Assembly: GCF_004770995.1 (NCBI RefSeq)
Contig: NZ_RQHW01000013.1
Span: 1 to 64,000, forward strand
Direction of reading: 5' to 3'
Source: Leptospira idonii
GTDB taxonomy: Bacteria > Spirochaetota > Leptospiria > Leptospirales > Leptospiraceae
DNA length: 64,000 bases
The notes below the pieces were generated by a model. It did not search any database and had not been told where the DNA came from. It saw nothing but the letters and a program-made list of their open reading frames with translations. Shown here one piece after another: positions 48,477 through 57,248 of the stretch. Each line of letters opens with the position of its first letter. Within the stretch, counting starts at the first letter, position 1. A program made the translations under genes and the position numbers.

Positions 48477-50249
48477 TTGCAAACCGCGAACCGACCCACA
48501 AGCAAGAATCTCAGAGTTCTTACCAAAACCCTTGCTTACCTCCGCCCATACCGTTTCCAACTTACAGTCTCTTCCGCCGCTTTGCTTTTTACCACCGCTG
48601 TCACCCTTTCTCTAGGCCAAGGATTGAAACATTTAGTGGATGCAGGATTCAGCGCTCGCTCCCAAGAACAGCTGACCCTTTCCTTGTTCGTAATCATTTT
48701 CATTGGCCTTTTGTTAGCTGGTGGTACCTACCTTCGTCATTATCTTGTTTCTTGGATCGGAGAAAGAGTTTCATCCGACATTCGAAAAGACGTATTTGCC
48801 CATGTGGTAGATCTTCATCCCCATTTTTTCGAAACTAATTCGCCCGGAGAAATCCAATCCAGAATCACAACAGATACCACGTTGCTTCAGACGGTCATTG
48901 GATCTTCCGCTTCTATCGCCCTCAGAAATTTCCTCCTGTTTTTAGGAGGGATGATTTTTCTTTTCATCACGAATGTAAAACTCACTGCGATCGTTTTGCT
49001 CAGTGTTCCTTTTGTCCTCTTTCCCATTTTGTTTTACGGAAGAAGGGTAAGAAAACTTTCCAGAGACACACAGGATAAAATCGCGAATGTAGGATCTTAC
49101 GTAAGCGAATCACTTTATAACATCAAGATCGTTCAAAGTTTTTTCCATCAGGAGATTGATAAACAAAAGTTTGGCGAAACTGTAGAAGATGCATTTTCAG
49201 TTTCCGTACTCCGCATCAAACAAAGGTCGGCTCTCATCGCTTCCGTGATTTTACTCATTCTGGCAGGAATCAGTTTTATGTTGTGGGTAGGTGGAATCGA
49301 TGTTTTGGAAGGAAAGATCACAGGAGGAGAACTAATCGCATTTTCTTTTTATGCCATTATGGTAGCAAATTCTGTCGGTGCGATTTCCGAAGTCATCGGG
49401 GATTTGCAAAGAGCGGCCGGTGCCACAGAACGATTGATGGAGTTACTAAATTCGCAATCGAATATTACGAATCCCTTATCACCAATATCTCTTCCCATAT
49501 CCAGCAAAGGAGAAATTCGTTTTGAAAATCTTTCCTTTCATTATCCGTCTCGACCCGAAAGAAATGCAATTGATCGTTTCGATTTGATCCTTCCTTCGCA
49601 AAAAACAACCGCACTCATCGGACCTTCGGGAGGAGGAAAGTCTACTCTATTCGAATTGATCTTACGCTTCTATGATCCTCAATCAGGCAAAATCACAATC
49701 GATGAAATTGATATCCGTTCCCTGACATTGAAAGAACTCCGGTCTCAAATCGGATTCGTTCCCCAACAACCTGTTCTATTCACGGGCACACTTCGGGAAA
49801 ACATTGCCTATGGAAAACCTGATGCAAGTTTCGAGGAAATAGAGAAAGCCGCCGAACAAGCGTATGTGACTGAATTTTTGAATCATCTGAAAGACGGATG
49901 GGATACAGACTTAGGACATTTAGGAACAAGGCTCTCCGGGGGACAAAAACAGAGAATTGCGATTGCTCGAGCGATTTTGAGAAATCCGAAAATATTATTA
50001 TTGGATGAAGCTACTTCAGCATTGGATTCCGAATCGGAACGAATGGTACAAAAAGCTTTGGATCATTTGATGCAAGGAAGAACAACTTTGATGATTGCGC
50101 ATCGATTGGCAACCATCATTCGTTCGGATCAGATTGTAGTAGTTCATCAAGGTTCTATCGATTCGATAGGAACTCATGAAGAACTTTTAAAGAAGAGCGA
50201 TTTATATTCCCGATTAGCTAAGTTACAATTTCAAACCGAACTGGTCTAA
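48477..50249 (+). CDS. ABC exporter, fused membrane and ATPase domains (MsbA/LmrA-like)
   Basis: Encodes 590 residues from TTG. Six transmembrane helices fill about 20-330. The ATPase has Walker A G-P-S-G-G-G-K-S-T, signature L-S-G-G-Q-K-Q-R, Walker B I-L-L-L-D-E-A-T-S and H-loop I-A-H-R-L. It works as a homodimeric exporter of lipid or drug-like substrates. It follows a cell-shape set by 3 bases. The 3' end overlaps the convergent parB by 27 bases. Confidence 0.92.
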   Translation: MQTANRPTSKNLRVLTKTLAYLRPYRFQLTVSSAALLFTTAVTLSLGQGLKHLVDAGFSARSQEQLTLSLFVIIFIGLLLAGGTYLRHYLVSWIGERVSSDIRKDVFAHVVDLHPHFFETNSPGEIQSRITTDTTLLQTVIGSSASIALRNFLLFLGGMIFLFITNVKLTAIVLLSVPFVLFPILFYGRRVRKLSRDTQDKIANVGSYVSESLYNIKIVQSFFHQEIDKQKFGETVEDAFSVSVLRIKQRSALIASVILLILAGISFMLWVGGIDVLEGKITGGELIAFSFYAIMVANSVGAISEVIGDLQRAAGATERLMELLNSQSNITNPLSPISLPISSKGEIRFENLSFHYPSRPERNAIDRFDLILPSQKTTALIGPSGGGKSTLFELILRFYDPQSGKITIDEIDIRSLTLKELRSQIGFVPQQPVLFTGTLRENIAYGKPDASFEEIEKAAEQAYVTEFLNHLKDGWDTDLGHLGTRLSGGQKQRIAIARAILRNPKILLLDEATSALDSESERMVQKALDHLMQGRTTLMIAHRLATIIRSDQIVVVHQGSIDSIGTHEELLKKSDLYSRLAKLQFQTELV

Positions 50250-51116
50250 GATTCTTTCCATATCGGAAAGATTCGCATAAGAAAATGTGATCTTTCCTTT
50301 TCCATTGGAGTCGTTGTGAGAGATTTCCACTTTCGCACTGTACTTATTTCTAAGTTTGCTTTCTATTTTTACGATGCTTGCATCTTTATCTGCACCGGAA
50401 CTTTGTGATTTGGATTTTTTATCAGGATGGAGCAGATTAGAAACATAATTCTCAACTTCTCTAGCAGTCCAATTTTCTTCGATCACCTTAGCAGCTACAT
50501 CGATTTGTTTCTTTGTCTCAGGTAAAGAAAGAAGAGGGCGGGTTTGTCCTTCCGTTAATTTACCTTCCTTCACCCAATCTTGCACAGGTTTAGGAAGGCC
50601 GAGAAGTCGGATTAAATTTGCAATTGTGGATCTGTTTTTCCCGACTCTTGTTGCCAAATCGGTCACCTTTAATCCTCGTTTGTCGATAAGATTCTGATAT
50701 GCTTGTGCTTCTTCGATAGGGTTCAAATCTTCTCTTTGAAGATTTTCGATGAGAGCTATTTCCATCATGTCTGCTTCGGAAACATCTTTTACAACTGCAG
50801 GAATTTTTTGAAAACCCGCCAGTTTGCAAGCGCGGAGTCTTCTCTCACCTGCAATTAAAATGAAACCTGCACCGGAAGAATTTTTTTGTACGGTAATGGG
50901 TTGAATGACCCCATGCTGTTGGATTGTCTGAGACAATTCCTGAATGGCAGCATCGGAAAAATATTTTCGAGGTTGATGAGGATTCGGTTGGATCTCCGAG
51001 ATTTTAATTTCTCGCAGACCTGACATATCATCTTTCGTTACTTCGACATTTTTTTCATTAACAGGAATTAGGTTACTTAAACCTCTTCCTAATACTTTTC
51101 CTTTTCCTAAAGCCAT
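50223..51116 (-). CDS. parB: chromosome partitioning protein ParB
   Basis: Encodes 297 residues. It binds parS and CTP. The N-terminal domain has I-Q-P-N-P-H-Q-P-R-K, I-L-I-A-G-E-R-R-L-R-A (CTP site) and L-I-E-N-L-Q-R-E-D-L-N-P-I-E-E-A. A helix-turn-helix follows (V-G-K-N-R-S-T-I-A-N-L-I-R-L), and a C-terminal dimer domain. The parA gene is 4 bases upstream on the same strand. The two perfect parS sites are at 52379 and 53482, 1.3 and 2.4 kb from the gene. Confidence 0.96.
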   Translation of the reverse strand: MALGKGKVLGRGLSNLIPVNEKNVEVTKDDMSGLREIKISEIQPNPHQPRKYFSDAAIQELSQTIQQHGVIQPITVQKNSSGAGFILIAGERRLRACKLAGFQKIPAVVKDVSEADMMEIALIENLQREDLNPIEEAQAYQNLIDKRGLKVTDLATRVGKNRSTIANLIRLLGLPKPVQDWVKEGKLTEGQTRPLLSLPETKKQIDVAAKVIEENWTAREVENYVSNLLHPDKKSKSQSSGADKDASIVKIESKLRNKYSAKVEISHNDSNGKGKITFSYANLSDMERILDQFGLKL

Positions 51117-51120
51117 GTCT

Positions 51121-51882
51121 CTACCCTTGTCCTATAATTTCTTCTGCGAGACTTTTATAACTTTTTGCACCGACGCCTTCCGGATCATAATAGTTGATCG
51201 GCTTTCCAAAAGAAGGAGCTTCCGACAGTTTGATATTTCTTGGAATGATGGTTTGATATACCTTCTCTTTGAAATAGTTACGGACATCTTCCGCCACTTG
51301 GTTCGCAAGATTAGTTCTTTTATCGTACATAGTCAGAAGAACTCCCTCCAATTCTAAACTAGGGTTCCACTGTGACTGCACGAGAGAAATAATTCTCATC
51401 AATTGAGACAAACCTTCCAATGCAAAGTATTCCGTTTGCAAAGTAATCATCACTGATTGAGAAGCGCAAAGTGCATTGATCGTTAAAACACCTAAAGAAG
51501 GAGGGCAATCGATCAAGATATAATCGTAATCTTCTTTCACGCTCGCTAATGCATCTTTGAGTTTAAATTCTTTCTTTTCGGTTCCTAAAAAATCCACTTC
51601 CAATCCGGATAAGTTGATGTTGGAAGGAATGATATCCAAGTTAGCTACGAAAGTTTTTTGGATGGCTTCTCTTGCGGATAGTTCTCCAATCAAAACTTCA
51701 TAAGTTGTTTTACTGAGAGATTGAACTTCCATACCGAAACCGGATCCTGAATTGCCTTGAGGATCGATATCTACGAGTAAGATTTTCTTTCCTAACTCAA
51801 CCAGGTTGGAAGCCAAATTGATAGCAGTAGTTGTTTTACCAACTCCTCCTTTCTGATTGCTGATCGAAACAATTTTACCCAT
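51121..51882 (-). CDS. parA: chromosome partitioning ATPase ParA (Soj)
   Basis: Encodes 253 residues. The deviant Walker A is K-G-G-V-G-K-T at residues 11-17. D-I-D-P-Q-G-N and [12 protein letters not shown] are the A' and B motifs. It forms ATP-dependent dimers on DNA that move ParB-parS. It overlaps the rsmG stop by eight bases and lies 4 bases before parB, the standard order. Confidence 0.96.
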   Translation of the reverse strand: MGKIVSISNQKGGVGKTTTAINLASNLVELGKKILLVDIDPQGNSGSGFGMEVQSLSKTTYEVLIGELSAREAIQKTFVANLDIIPSNINLSGLEVDFLGTEKKEFKLKDALASVKEDYDYILIDCPPSLGVLTINALCASQSVMITLQTEYFALEGLSQLMRIISLVQSQWNPSLELEGVLLTMYDKRTNLANQVAEDVRNYFKEKVYQTIIPRNIKLSEAPSFGKPINYYDPEGVGAKSYKSLAEEIIGQG

Positions 51883-52618
51883 TTCCTTCTTTCGTCTCCT
51901 TTACTATTTCTTTCCAAGCTCTTGGATATCCGGGTTTTGGTTCCGAATCCTTTAGCAGTATTTTGATATGTCTCTTTCCCACAAAGTCTAATTCAGTAAG
52001 TTCGATTTCTTTTTTGATTTTGAACCCAGAGTATTGCAGTACCTTTGCTTCTTGTTTCGAATCAAAGTTCCTTTGCCCCAGATAGGGACATAATAAACCG
52101 AATTTTTTCACAAGTTGTGAAGCTACCTCTACAAGAAAAGGGTAGGGAACTACAGCGCGTGAAGTGACTAAATCAAAATTTCTTTTCTCTTCTTCTGCCC
52201 TCATATAATCAAAAGAGATTCTATCGCTCACCTCGGACAAATTTCCGTTCCTTACTTCTTCTTCCAAAAGAGCCAATTTTCTTCTTTGTGAATCAATGAG
52301 TGTGATTTTCGGAACATCTTTCAAGCAAGCGAAAAGGAATCCCGGAAGTCCTGGGCCAGTTCCAATATCTGCAATTTTTGTTTCACGTGAAACATACCCG
52401 AGTTCGGAAAGCTTCCAAACAAAGACCATGCAATCGATAATATGTCTTTCAAAGATCTGAGAAGAATCATTCTTAGAAAAGAATCCGCCTCGCTCATTCT
52501 CTTTGAATAAAAACTTATAAAAACGATTCACACGATCCCAATCGAACTTTTTGTCTAGCTCAGAGTATAGGTTGGGAATGTAGGATTTGGTTCTCTCTTG
52601 CGAGTTGATTTCTGACAT
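51875..52618 (-). CDS. rsmG: 16S rRNA m7G527 methyltransferase RsmG
   Basis: Encodes 247 residues from the ATG at 52618; a longer frame starts upstream but enters the divergent gene. SAM motif I is [12 protein letters not shown], and R-A-V-V-P-Y-P is the conserved later segment. It methylates G527 of 16S rRNA. A perfect parS (52379-52394) is inside the coding sequence, reading V-S-R-E-T. It sits in the usual mnmG-rsmG-parA-parB neighbourhood, but an unrelated exported-protein gene and a noncoding region lie between rsmG and mnmG. Confidence 0.94.
   Translation of the reverse strand: MSEINSQERTKSYIPNLYSELDKKFDWDRVNRFYKFLFKENERGGFFSKNDSSQIFERHIIDCMVFVWKLSELGYVSRETKIADIGTGPGLPGFLFACLKDVPKITLIDSQRRKLALLEEEVRNGNLSEVSDRISFDYMRAEEEKRNFDLVTSRAVVPYPFLVEVASQLVKKFGLLCPYLGQRNFDSKQEAKVLQYSGFKIKKEIELTELDFVGKRHIKILLKDSEPKPGYPRAWKEIVKETKEGNG
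52379..52394. other. parS: parS centromere site 1
   Basis: TGTTTCACGTGAAACA matches the canonical 16-bp parS at all positions. It lies inside rsmG, upstream of parAB, a common parS position. Confidence 0.95.
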
Positions 52619-52676
52619 AAATTGGTTACTTAATTTCTGAAAATAGTCGAAGCATATTCTAGGAGAATCTTTTTCC

Positions 52677-53435
52677 ATGAAACGCTTTTTGGTTTTCACC
52701 CTCATTCTTAGCTTCCCGGTCTTCGGATTCACACCAGGTAAGTGGTCTTACAAAGATCAATTTGTTTTACATAAAGGAAAGAAAGGACCTTCGAAAGAGA
52801 TCGTTCGTAACTCAGAAGGGACCGTTATCTATGTTGCAGAGTATCTCTATGATGATGACGGTCATCTAGTTCAAGAGAAGTATTCCGATAAAGAAGGTAA
52901 CTCCGATGGCAAAACAATCTTTAAATATGTGGACGGGTTGATTACTTCCGAGGAAGTCTACGGACAGAATGATGTCTTGTTGGAGAAAAAGGATTTCGCT
53001 TACAAAGGTAGGAATCTAAAGAAAGTCGTTGTGAAAGATGCGACAGGTAAAGTTCAAATTCAGTATTCACTTGAGACAGATAAAGATGGAAACATTGTTG
53101 CAGGTGAAGGAAAAAACTCTGAGTTCAATGACATTGATTCGTTCAAATTCATTCAAGACCCTAAACGTCCAAATGTTCAAATCCAACTCTTACTAGATGA
53201 TAAGAAAAAGAAACAAGGTGAGATTCACTATAAGTATGATTCCAAAGGAAGCTTGGTAGAAAGAGAATTCTTTCAGGGTGAATTTCACAGAGTAAATAAG
53301 TTCAAATATAGAGCCGACGGAAGTTTAGAAAGCTATTCGTTTCATGTGAAACAAGGAGATAGTTGGATGATTGAGAAAACTCATTTTCTTGTCTATGATG
53401 AGTCTCCTCGAGGAAGAGTTTCTAAAATAGATTAA
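52677..53435 (+). CDS. exported YD-repeat-like protein, unknown function
   Basis: Encodes 252 residues with a signal peptide (about 1-18, ending V-F-G-F). Repeated beta-strand units rich in Y, D and G, such as E-Y-L-Y-D-D-D-G-H-L-V-Q-E-K-Y-S-D-K-E-G-N, resemble the YD/RHS-like toast-rack repeats but are not long enough for a toxin shell. AGGAG lies about 10 bases before the ATG. It is divergent from rsmG across 58 bases. A 14/16 parS-like sequence (53338-53353) lies in its end. Confidence 0.72.
   Translation: MKRFLVFTLILSFPVFGFTPGKWSYKDQFVLHKGKKGPSKEIVRNSEGTVIYVAEYLYDDDGHLVQEKYSDKEGNSDGKTIFKYVDGLITSEEVYGQNDVLLEKKDFAYKGRNLKKVVVKDATGKVQIQYSLETDKDGNIVAGEGKNSEFNDIDSFKFIQDPKRPNVQIQLLLDDKKKKQGEIHYKYDSKGSLVEREFFQGEFHRVNKFKYRADGSLESYSFHVKQGDSWMIEKTHFLVYDESPRGRVSKID
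53338..53353. other. parS-like site, 14/16
   Basis: CGTTTCATGTGAAACA differs from parS at positions 1 and 8. It lies near the end of the YD-like gene, 129 bases before the perfect parS at 53482. ParB may bind it, weakly. Confidence 0.4.
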
Positions 53436-53481
53436 TAGATCATTTCCAATTAAATTAGTAAGAAAAGAGGTGGTGCTTTTT

Positions 53482-53497
53482 TGTTTCACGTGAAACA
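53482..53497. other. parS: parS centromere site 2
   Basis: TGTTTCACGTGAAACA, an exact match to canonical parS, lies in the noncoding region 47 bases after the YD-like gene stop. The repeat array starts just to its right. Confidence 0.95.
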
Positions 53498-53502
53498 GAA
53501 TG

Positions 53503-53512
53503 TGTGGTATCT
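53503..53512 (-). repeat. AGGTACYACA repeat, degenerate copy
   Basis: The reverse strand reads AGATACCACA, one mismatch from the consensus. It lies six bases after parS. Confidence 0.5.
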
Positions 53513-53613
53513 CCTCTTCTTTGTTTAAGGGAGAATTGGATTTCTGCTTTGTAGGAATTGGTGGTGGAGGAAGTGAATCTAGCCCATCAGCCTGCAGATT
53601 CCCTTAAATAAAA

Positions 53614-53623
53614 TGTAGTACCT
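53614..53623 (-). repeat. AGGTACYACA repeat 1
   Basis: The reverse strand reads AGGTACTACA, extended to AAGAGGTACTACA across 53614-53626. Exact copy. Confidence 0.75.
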
Positions 53624-53765
53624 CTTGCAGAATGCTTTAAGTGACTCGCACCTCAGCATCTCTAATCTGAATTTCAAAACAATCAATTACCTATTTAACA
53701 ACGATCCATTCTATCTTGGTTTCTTTGGAAAGCAGAAGGACGAGATGAATAAGGAGCTTTGTCGG

Positions 53766-53775
53766 AGGTACCACA
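53766..53775 (+). repeat. AGGTACYACA repeat 2
   Basis: AGGTACCACA on the plus strand, preceded by GG. Exact copy. Confidence 0.75.
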
Positions 53776-53856
53776 AAGTGACAAATGAATGATCCCTCTG
53801 TTTTCTCCTTACTATGTTTGATTTGTATTCAAAAGAAATGTCTTTGTCCTAGTTGT

Positions 53857-53866
53857 AGGTACTACA
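53857..53866 (+). repeat. AGGTACYACA repeat 3
   Basis: AGGTACTACA on the plus strand, preceded by GT. Exact copy. Confidence 0.75.
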
Positions 53867-53909
53867 TTGGCTGAAGAATGAACATCCTGTTTGTGATGAT
53901 TCTGAATTT

Positions 53910-53919
53910 TGTAGTACCT
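53910..53919 (-). repeat. AGGTACYACA repeat 4
   Basis: The reverse strand reads AGGTACTACA; with flank, GGAGGTACTACA. Exact copy. Confidence 0.75.
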
Positions 53920-54075
53920 CCTTCAAAGAAAGAACACAAGAAAGCAACCCAGCCAAAGCTTTCAATAGATGTACGATGTATGTCCGGATGCTGAATAAAA
54001 AAAGTCAGCCGGAAAGATTGAGATTAGATCTTTGATGGGGCACTACCCAATTTCAGATCAAAATAAATCCGTAAG

Positions 54076-54085
54076 AGGTACTACA
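54076..54085 (+). repeat. AGGTACYACA repeat 5
   Basis: AGGTACTACA on the plus strand, preceded by GTAAG, as in copy 6. Exact copy. Confidence 0.75.
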
Positions 54086-54155
54086 TAAAAACTGCAAAAG
54101 TCTCTCATCTTTAACAGCAAGCTAGATCGGCGATGAGGGGAGATAAACTTTTAGA

Positions 54156-54173
54156 GTGTGGTAACTACCACAC
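54156..54173. repeat. 18-bp palindrome made of two converging repeat ends
   Basis: GTGTGGTAACTACCACAC has perfect 8-bp arms around a 2-base centre. Each arm is the TACCACA end of the array repeat, so it looks like two half-sites facing each other. Confidence 0.7.
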
Positions 54174-54226
54174 ATTTCGAATGGCAAACATCAGAAGAAG
54201 ATTGTAAAAGTTTGGTTGGATGTAAG

Positions 54227-54236
54227 AGGTACCACA
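54227..54236 (+). repeat. AGGTACYACA repeat 6
   Basis: AGGTACCACA on the plus strand, preceded by GTAAG. Exact copy; its 15-base context matches copy 5 except for the Y position. Confidence 0.75.
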
Positions 54237-54252
54237 CACCCGCTACAGACGC

Positions 54253-54262
54253 AGGTACCACA
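54253..54262 (+). repeat. AGGTACYACA repeat 7
   Basis: AGGTACCACA on the plus strand, 20 bases before the mnmG stop. Exact copy. Confidence 0.75.
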
Positions 54263-54281
54263 AACTCATCTTCAACTAATC

Positions 54282-56156
54282 TTATCTTTTCTCCACGAGA
54301 TGAAACAAAAGTAAATCCACATCGGAAGGATCCACTCCGGAGATATGAGCTGCTTTTTCTAAATTCATAGGTCTGTGTTTTTCCAATTTCAAGACTGCCT
54401 CTGTCTTCAAACCTTTCACGTTTGCATAATTGAAGTCGGCAGGAATCGGAAAGGTAAGAAACTTCTTACGGTATTCGATCGTCTCCAATTCTCTCTTCAA
54501 GTATCCTTCATATTTGATTTCCATTTCCAATACGGCCTTTTCTTCTTCCGTAAGATCCTTTAAGTCAGGTAAAAATGTTTCGATATCATGAATGGTGACA
54601 TCGGAACGTTTTAGAAATGCGGAAACAGTATGCCCGAATTTATAATTTTCGATTCCTCTTTCTTGCAGCACTTGAGTGAGCTCTTCGGAAGGTTTCATGG
54701 GGAGAGAAAACATTTTGGAACGAAGTGAATCTATCTTTCCATAACGTTCCTTCATTCGATCGAATACTTCACCGGATACAAGACCCATCTCATATCCATA
54801 CTTCATCAATCTTTGATCCGCATTGTCTTGGCGAAGAAGCAATCGATATTCAGCACGACTTGTGAACATTCGATATGGATCTTCCACTCCTTTGTGAACC
54901 AAATCATCCACAAGCACTCCGATGTAAGATTCACTTCTAGGAAATAAAATCGGTTCTTCTTTTCGAAGGGATCGGATCACATTATAAGCAGCAACCAATC
55001 CTTGTGCGGCAGCTTCTTCATATCCTGTAGTTCCGTTGATCTGACCTGCATGATACAAACCTTTTACTTTCTTGGTTTCCAAAGTAGGATGCAATTCTGT
55101 CGGATCCACAAAGTCATATTCAATTGCATAACCGGGACGCATCAATTCCACTTCTTCCAAACCTTTGATCGTACGAAGAAACTTCCATTGCACTTCTTCA
55201 GGAAGACTTGTGGAAACCCCATTGAGATACATCTCATTCGTTTCATATCCTTCCGGTTCGATAAAAATCTGATGACGATCTCTTTCTGCGAAACGAACTA
55301 CTTTGTCTTCGATCGAAGGACAATAACGTGGGCCGACACTTTTGATCTGACCCGAATACATAGGAGAGAACTCCAAGTTCTCTTTGATGAACTCATGAGT
55401 TTTATCATTCGTATATGTGATGTAACAAGGAATTTGTCTGCGATCAATCTTAGCGGTTGAGAAAGAAAAAGGTTTAGGATCTTCATCTCCATGTTGCTCT
55501 TCTAAGATGGATACATCGATTGAGTTTTTATGAACGCGTGCAGGTGTTCCTGTTTTCAATCTTCCCAATCGAAATTGAAAGCGAGCTAAAGTTTGTGATA
55601 AACCTTTCGTAGTAGGCTCACCGATCCTGCCGGATTCTTTTTGATAAGTTCCTATATGAATGACGCTGGATAAAAAAGTTCCTGTCGTTAAGATCACATG
55701 ATTGGTTTTAAATTCAAAACCTCTTCCTGTAACAACACCTACGACTTGATTCCCTTCAACGATCAAATCCTCCACCGTATCTTGTCGGATGGAAAGGTTT
55801 TTGATTTTTTCCAACTGATGTTTGATTGCTAATTGATATTGTTTTTTTTCTGCCTGTGCACGAGGAGCCCACACGGACGGACCTTTGGAAGTATTCAACA
55901 TTTTGAATTGGATTCCTGTGGCATCGATGGTTCTTCCCATCAATCCTCCAAGTGCATCCACTTCTCGAACCATATGTCCTTTCGCTATTCCACCAATGGC
56001 AGGATTACAACTCATCTGTCCGATCGTATCCAAATTCATAGTGATGAGCAAAGTGCGAAGACCGCCAGTGGAAGAAATATAGGCTGCCTCGGTACCTGCA
56101 TGGCCGGCACCTACTACGATACAATCGAAACGATCTGGATAAAAAGATGAATTCAT
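54282..56156 (-). CDS. mnmG: tRNA uridine-5-carboxymethylaminomethyl modification enzyme MnmG (GidA)
   Basis: Encodes 624 residues. With MnmE it modifies U34 of several tRNAs using FAD. Motifs are [12 protein letters not shown] (FAD), [37 protein letters not shown], and the [20 protein letters not shown] segment. Length is that of the family. rsmG lies 2 kb away and not directly adjacent. Confidence 0.97.
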   Translation of the reverse strand: MNSSFYPDRFDCIVVGAGHAGTEAAYISSTGGLRTLLITMNLDTIGQMSCNPAIGGIAKGHMVREVDALGGLMGRTIDATGIQFKMLNTSKGPSVWAPRAQAEKKQYQLAIKHQLEKIKNLSIRQDTVEDLIVEGNQVVGVVTGRGFEFKTNHVILTTGTFLSSVIHIGTYQKESGRIGEPTTKGLSQTLARFQFRLGRLKTGTPARVHKNSIDVSILEEQHGDEDPKPFSFSTAKIDRRQIPCYITYTNDKTHEFIKENLEFSPMYSGQIKSVGPRYCPSIEDKVVRFAERDRHQIFIEPEGYETNEMYLNGVSTSLPEEVQWKFLRTIKGLEEVELMRPGYAIEYDFVDPTELHPTLETKKVKGLYHAGQINGTTGYEEAAAQGLVAAYNVIRSLRKEEPILFPRSESYIGVLVDDLVHKGVEDPYRMFTSRAEYRLLLRQDNADQRLMKYGYEMGLVSGEVFDRMKERYGKIDSLRSKMFSLPMKPSEELTQVLQERGIENYKFGHTVSAFLKRSDVTIHDIETFLPDLKDLTEEEKAVLEMEIKYEGYLKRELETIEYRKKFLTFPIPADFNYANVKGLKTEAVLKLEKHRPMNLEKAAHISGVDPSDVDLLLFHLVEKR

Positions 56157-56315
56157 ATTATGTCTTCTAACATTACTTAAATTTATAAAGGAGAAGCGGT
56201 AAACCTATCCTTTAGGACGATAACAATTCGGAACGTTATACCTTCTAGATAAAAAAAGATAAAATTCATTTTCTAAAAACGATTCTATTAAATCCTGGAA
56301 GCATAGGATTTTTAT

Positions 56316-57239
56316 ATGTCAGCTGAATCGAAAGACCTCTCTTATTTCGAAGGAAAAATTGTTCCTTCTTCAGATGCAAAGATCAGCATCCAAACTCATG
56401 CGTTTCAATACGGCACTGCTGTCTTCGGCGGGATCAGAGGTTACTATAACTCTAAAAAAAATAACTTATTCGTATTTCGTCTTTTGGATCACTACAAACG
56501 CCTGGTGAACTCCACCAAAATCATGCAGCTTCAATTCGATAAAACTCCCGAACAATTGGTAGAGATCACTTTGCAGCTTTTGAAAGAATCCAATCTCAAA
56601 GAAAACGTTTATCTTCGACCTATCGTTTACACATCCGCATTGCAACTCTCTCCTAGGTTCCACGATGTAAAGACGGACATTGCCATTTATGTTTTGAAAC
56701 TGAACGACTACCTAGATACTCAAAACGGTTTGAAGACTATGGTCTCCACTTGGACAAGATTTTCCGACAACCAAATCCCGACTCTTTCTAAAGTGAGCGG
56801 TGGTTATGTGAACTCTGCTCTTGCGAAATCAGAAGCCGTTCAAAACGGAATGGATGAAGCCATCTTCTTGGATGCAAGAGGACTTGTTTCGGAAGGATCT
56901 GCGGAAAACATTTTCATCGTCAGAGACGGAGTGATTTACACTCCAACCATTCCTTCTTCCATTTTGGAAGGGATCACTCGCAGAACTCTTTTGAAAATTG
57001 CGGAAGATTTAAAAATCAAAGTAGTGGAAAGGGACATCGCTCGTTCCGAACTCTACATCTCCGATGAAATCTTTTTTTCCGGAACGGGAGTGCAAGTTGC
57101 TTGGGTGAAAGAAGTAGATAGAAGGATCATCGGGAACGGACAAATGGGTCCGATTACCAAACAAATCCAATCCTTATTTTTCAACATCGTTCGAGGAGAA
57201 GAAGATCAATATAAAAATTGGTTAACACCGGTTTATTGA
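56316..57239 (+). CDS. ilvE: branched-chain amino acid aminotransferase
   Basis: Encodes 307 residues of a class IV PLP aminotransferase. The pattern T-H-A-F-Q-Y-G-T-A-V-F-G-G-I-R, Y-L-R-P-I-V-Y, and the PLP Lys in L-S-K-V-S-G-G-Y-V-N-S with E-G-S-A-E-N-I-F identify IlvE. It makes valine, leucine and isoleucine from their 2-keto acids. holB starts 9 bases later. No leader peptide or T-box is visible. Confidence 0.93.
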   Translation: MSAESKDLSYFEGKIVPSSDAKISIQTHAFQYGTAVFGGIRGYYNSKKNNLFVFRLLDHYKRLVNSTKIMQLQFDKTPEQLVEITLQLLKESNLKENVYLRPIVYTSALQLSPRFHDVKTDIAIYVLKLNDYLDTQNGLKTMVSTWTRFSDNQIPTLSKVSGGYVNSALAKSEAVQNGMDEAIFLDARGLVSEGSAENIFIVRDGVIYTPTIPSSILEGITRRTLLKIAEDLKIKVVERDIARSELYISDEIFFSGTGVQVAWVKEVDRRIIGNGQMGPITKQIQSLFFNIVRGEEDQYKNWLTPVY

Positions 57240-57248
57240 TCCTCACAG

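Larger units (their letters stand above)
53436..54281. other. 846-bp noncoding region with parS and a repeat array
   Basis: No credible gene is here: the only longer frame (54158-54370, 70 codons) runs through the repeats and into mnmG antisense. The region lies between two convergent 3' ends (YD-like gene and mnmG), so it is not a promoter region for them. It contains a perfect parS (53482-53497), seven exact AGGTACYACA repeats in both orientations, one degenerate copy and an 18-bp palindrome. I recognise no RNA gene, terminator or CRISPR array. Confidence 0.85.

Noticed and set aside
53503..54262. CRISPR-like array
   Set aside because: Repeats are about 10 bp, in both orientations and with irregular spacing; a CRISPR array needs longer direct repeats of even spacing, and no cas gene is present.
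54158..54370. 70-codon frame through the repeat array
   Set aside because: It consists of repeat sequence and then antisense mnmG, has no ribosome binding site and no domain; better read as noncoding.
56157..56315. T-box or leader attenuator before ilvE
   Set aside because: No T-box sequence, leader peptide or terminator/antiterminator pair was seen.
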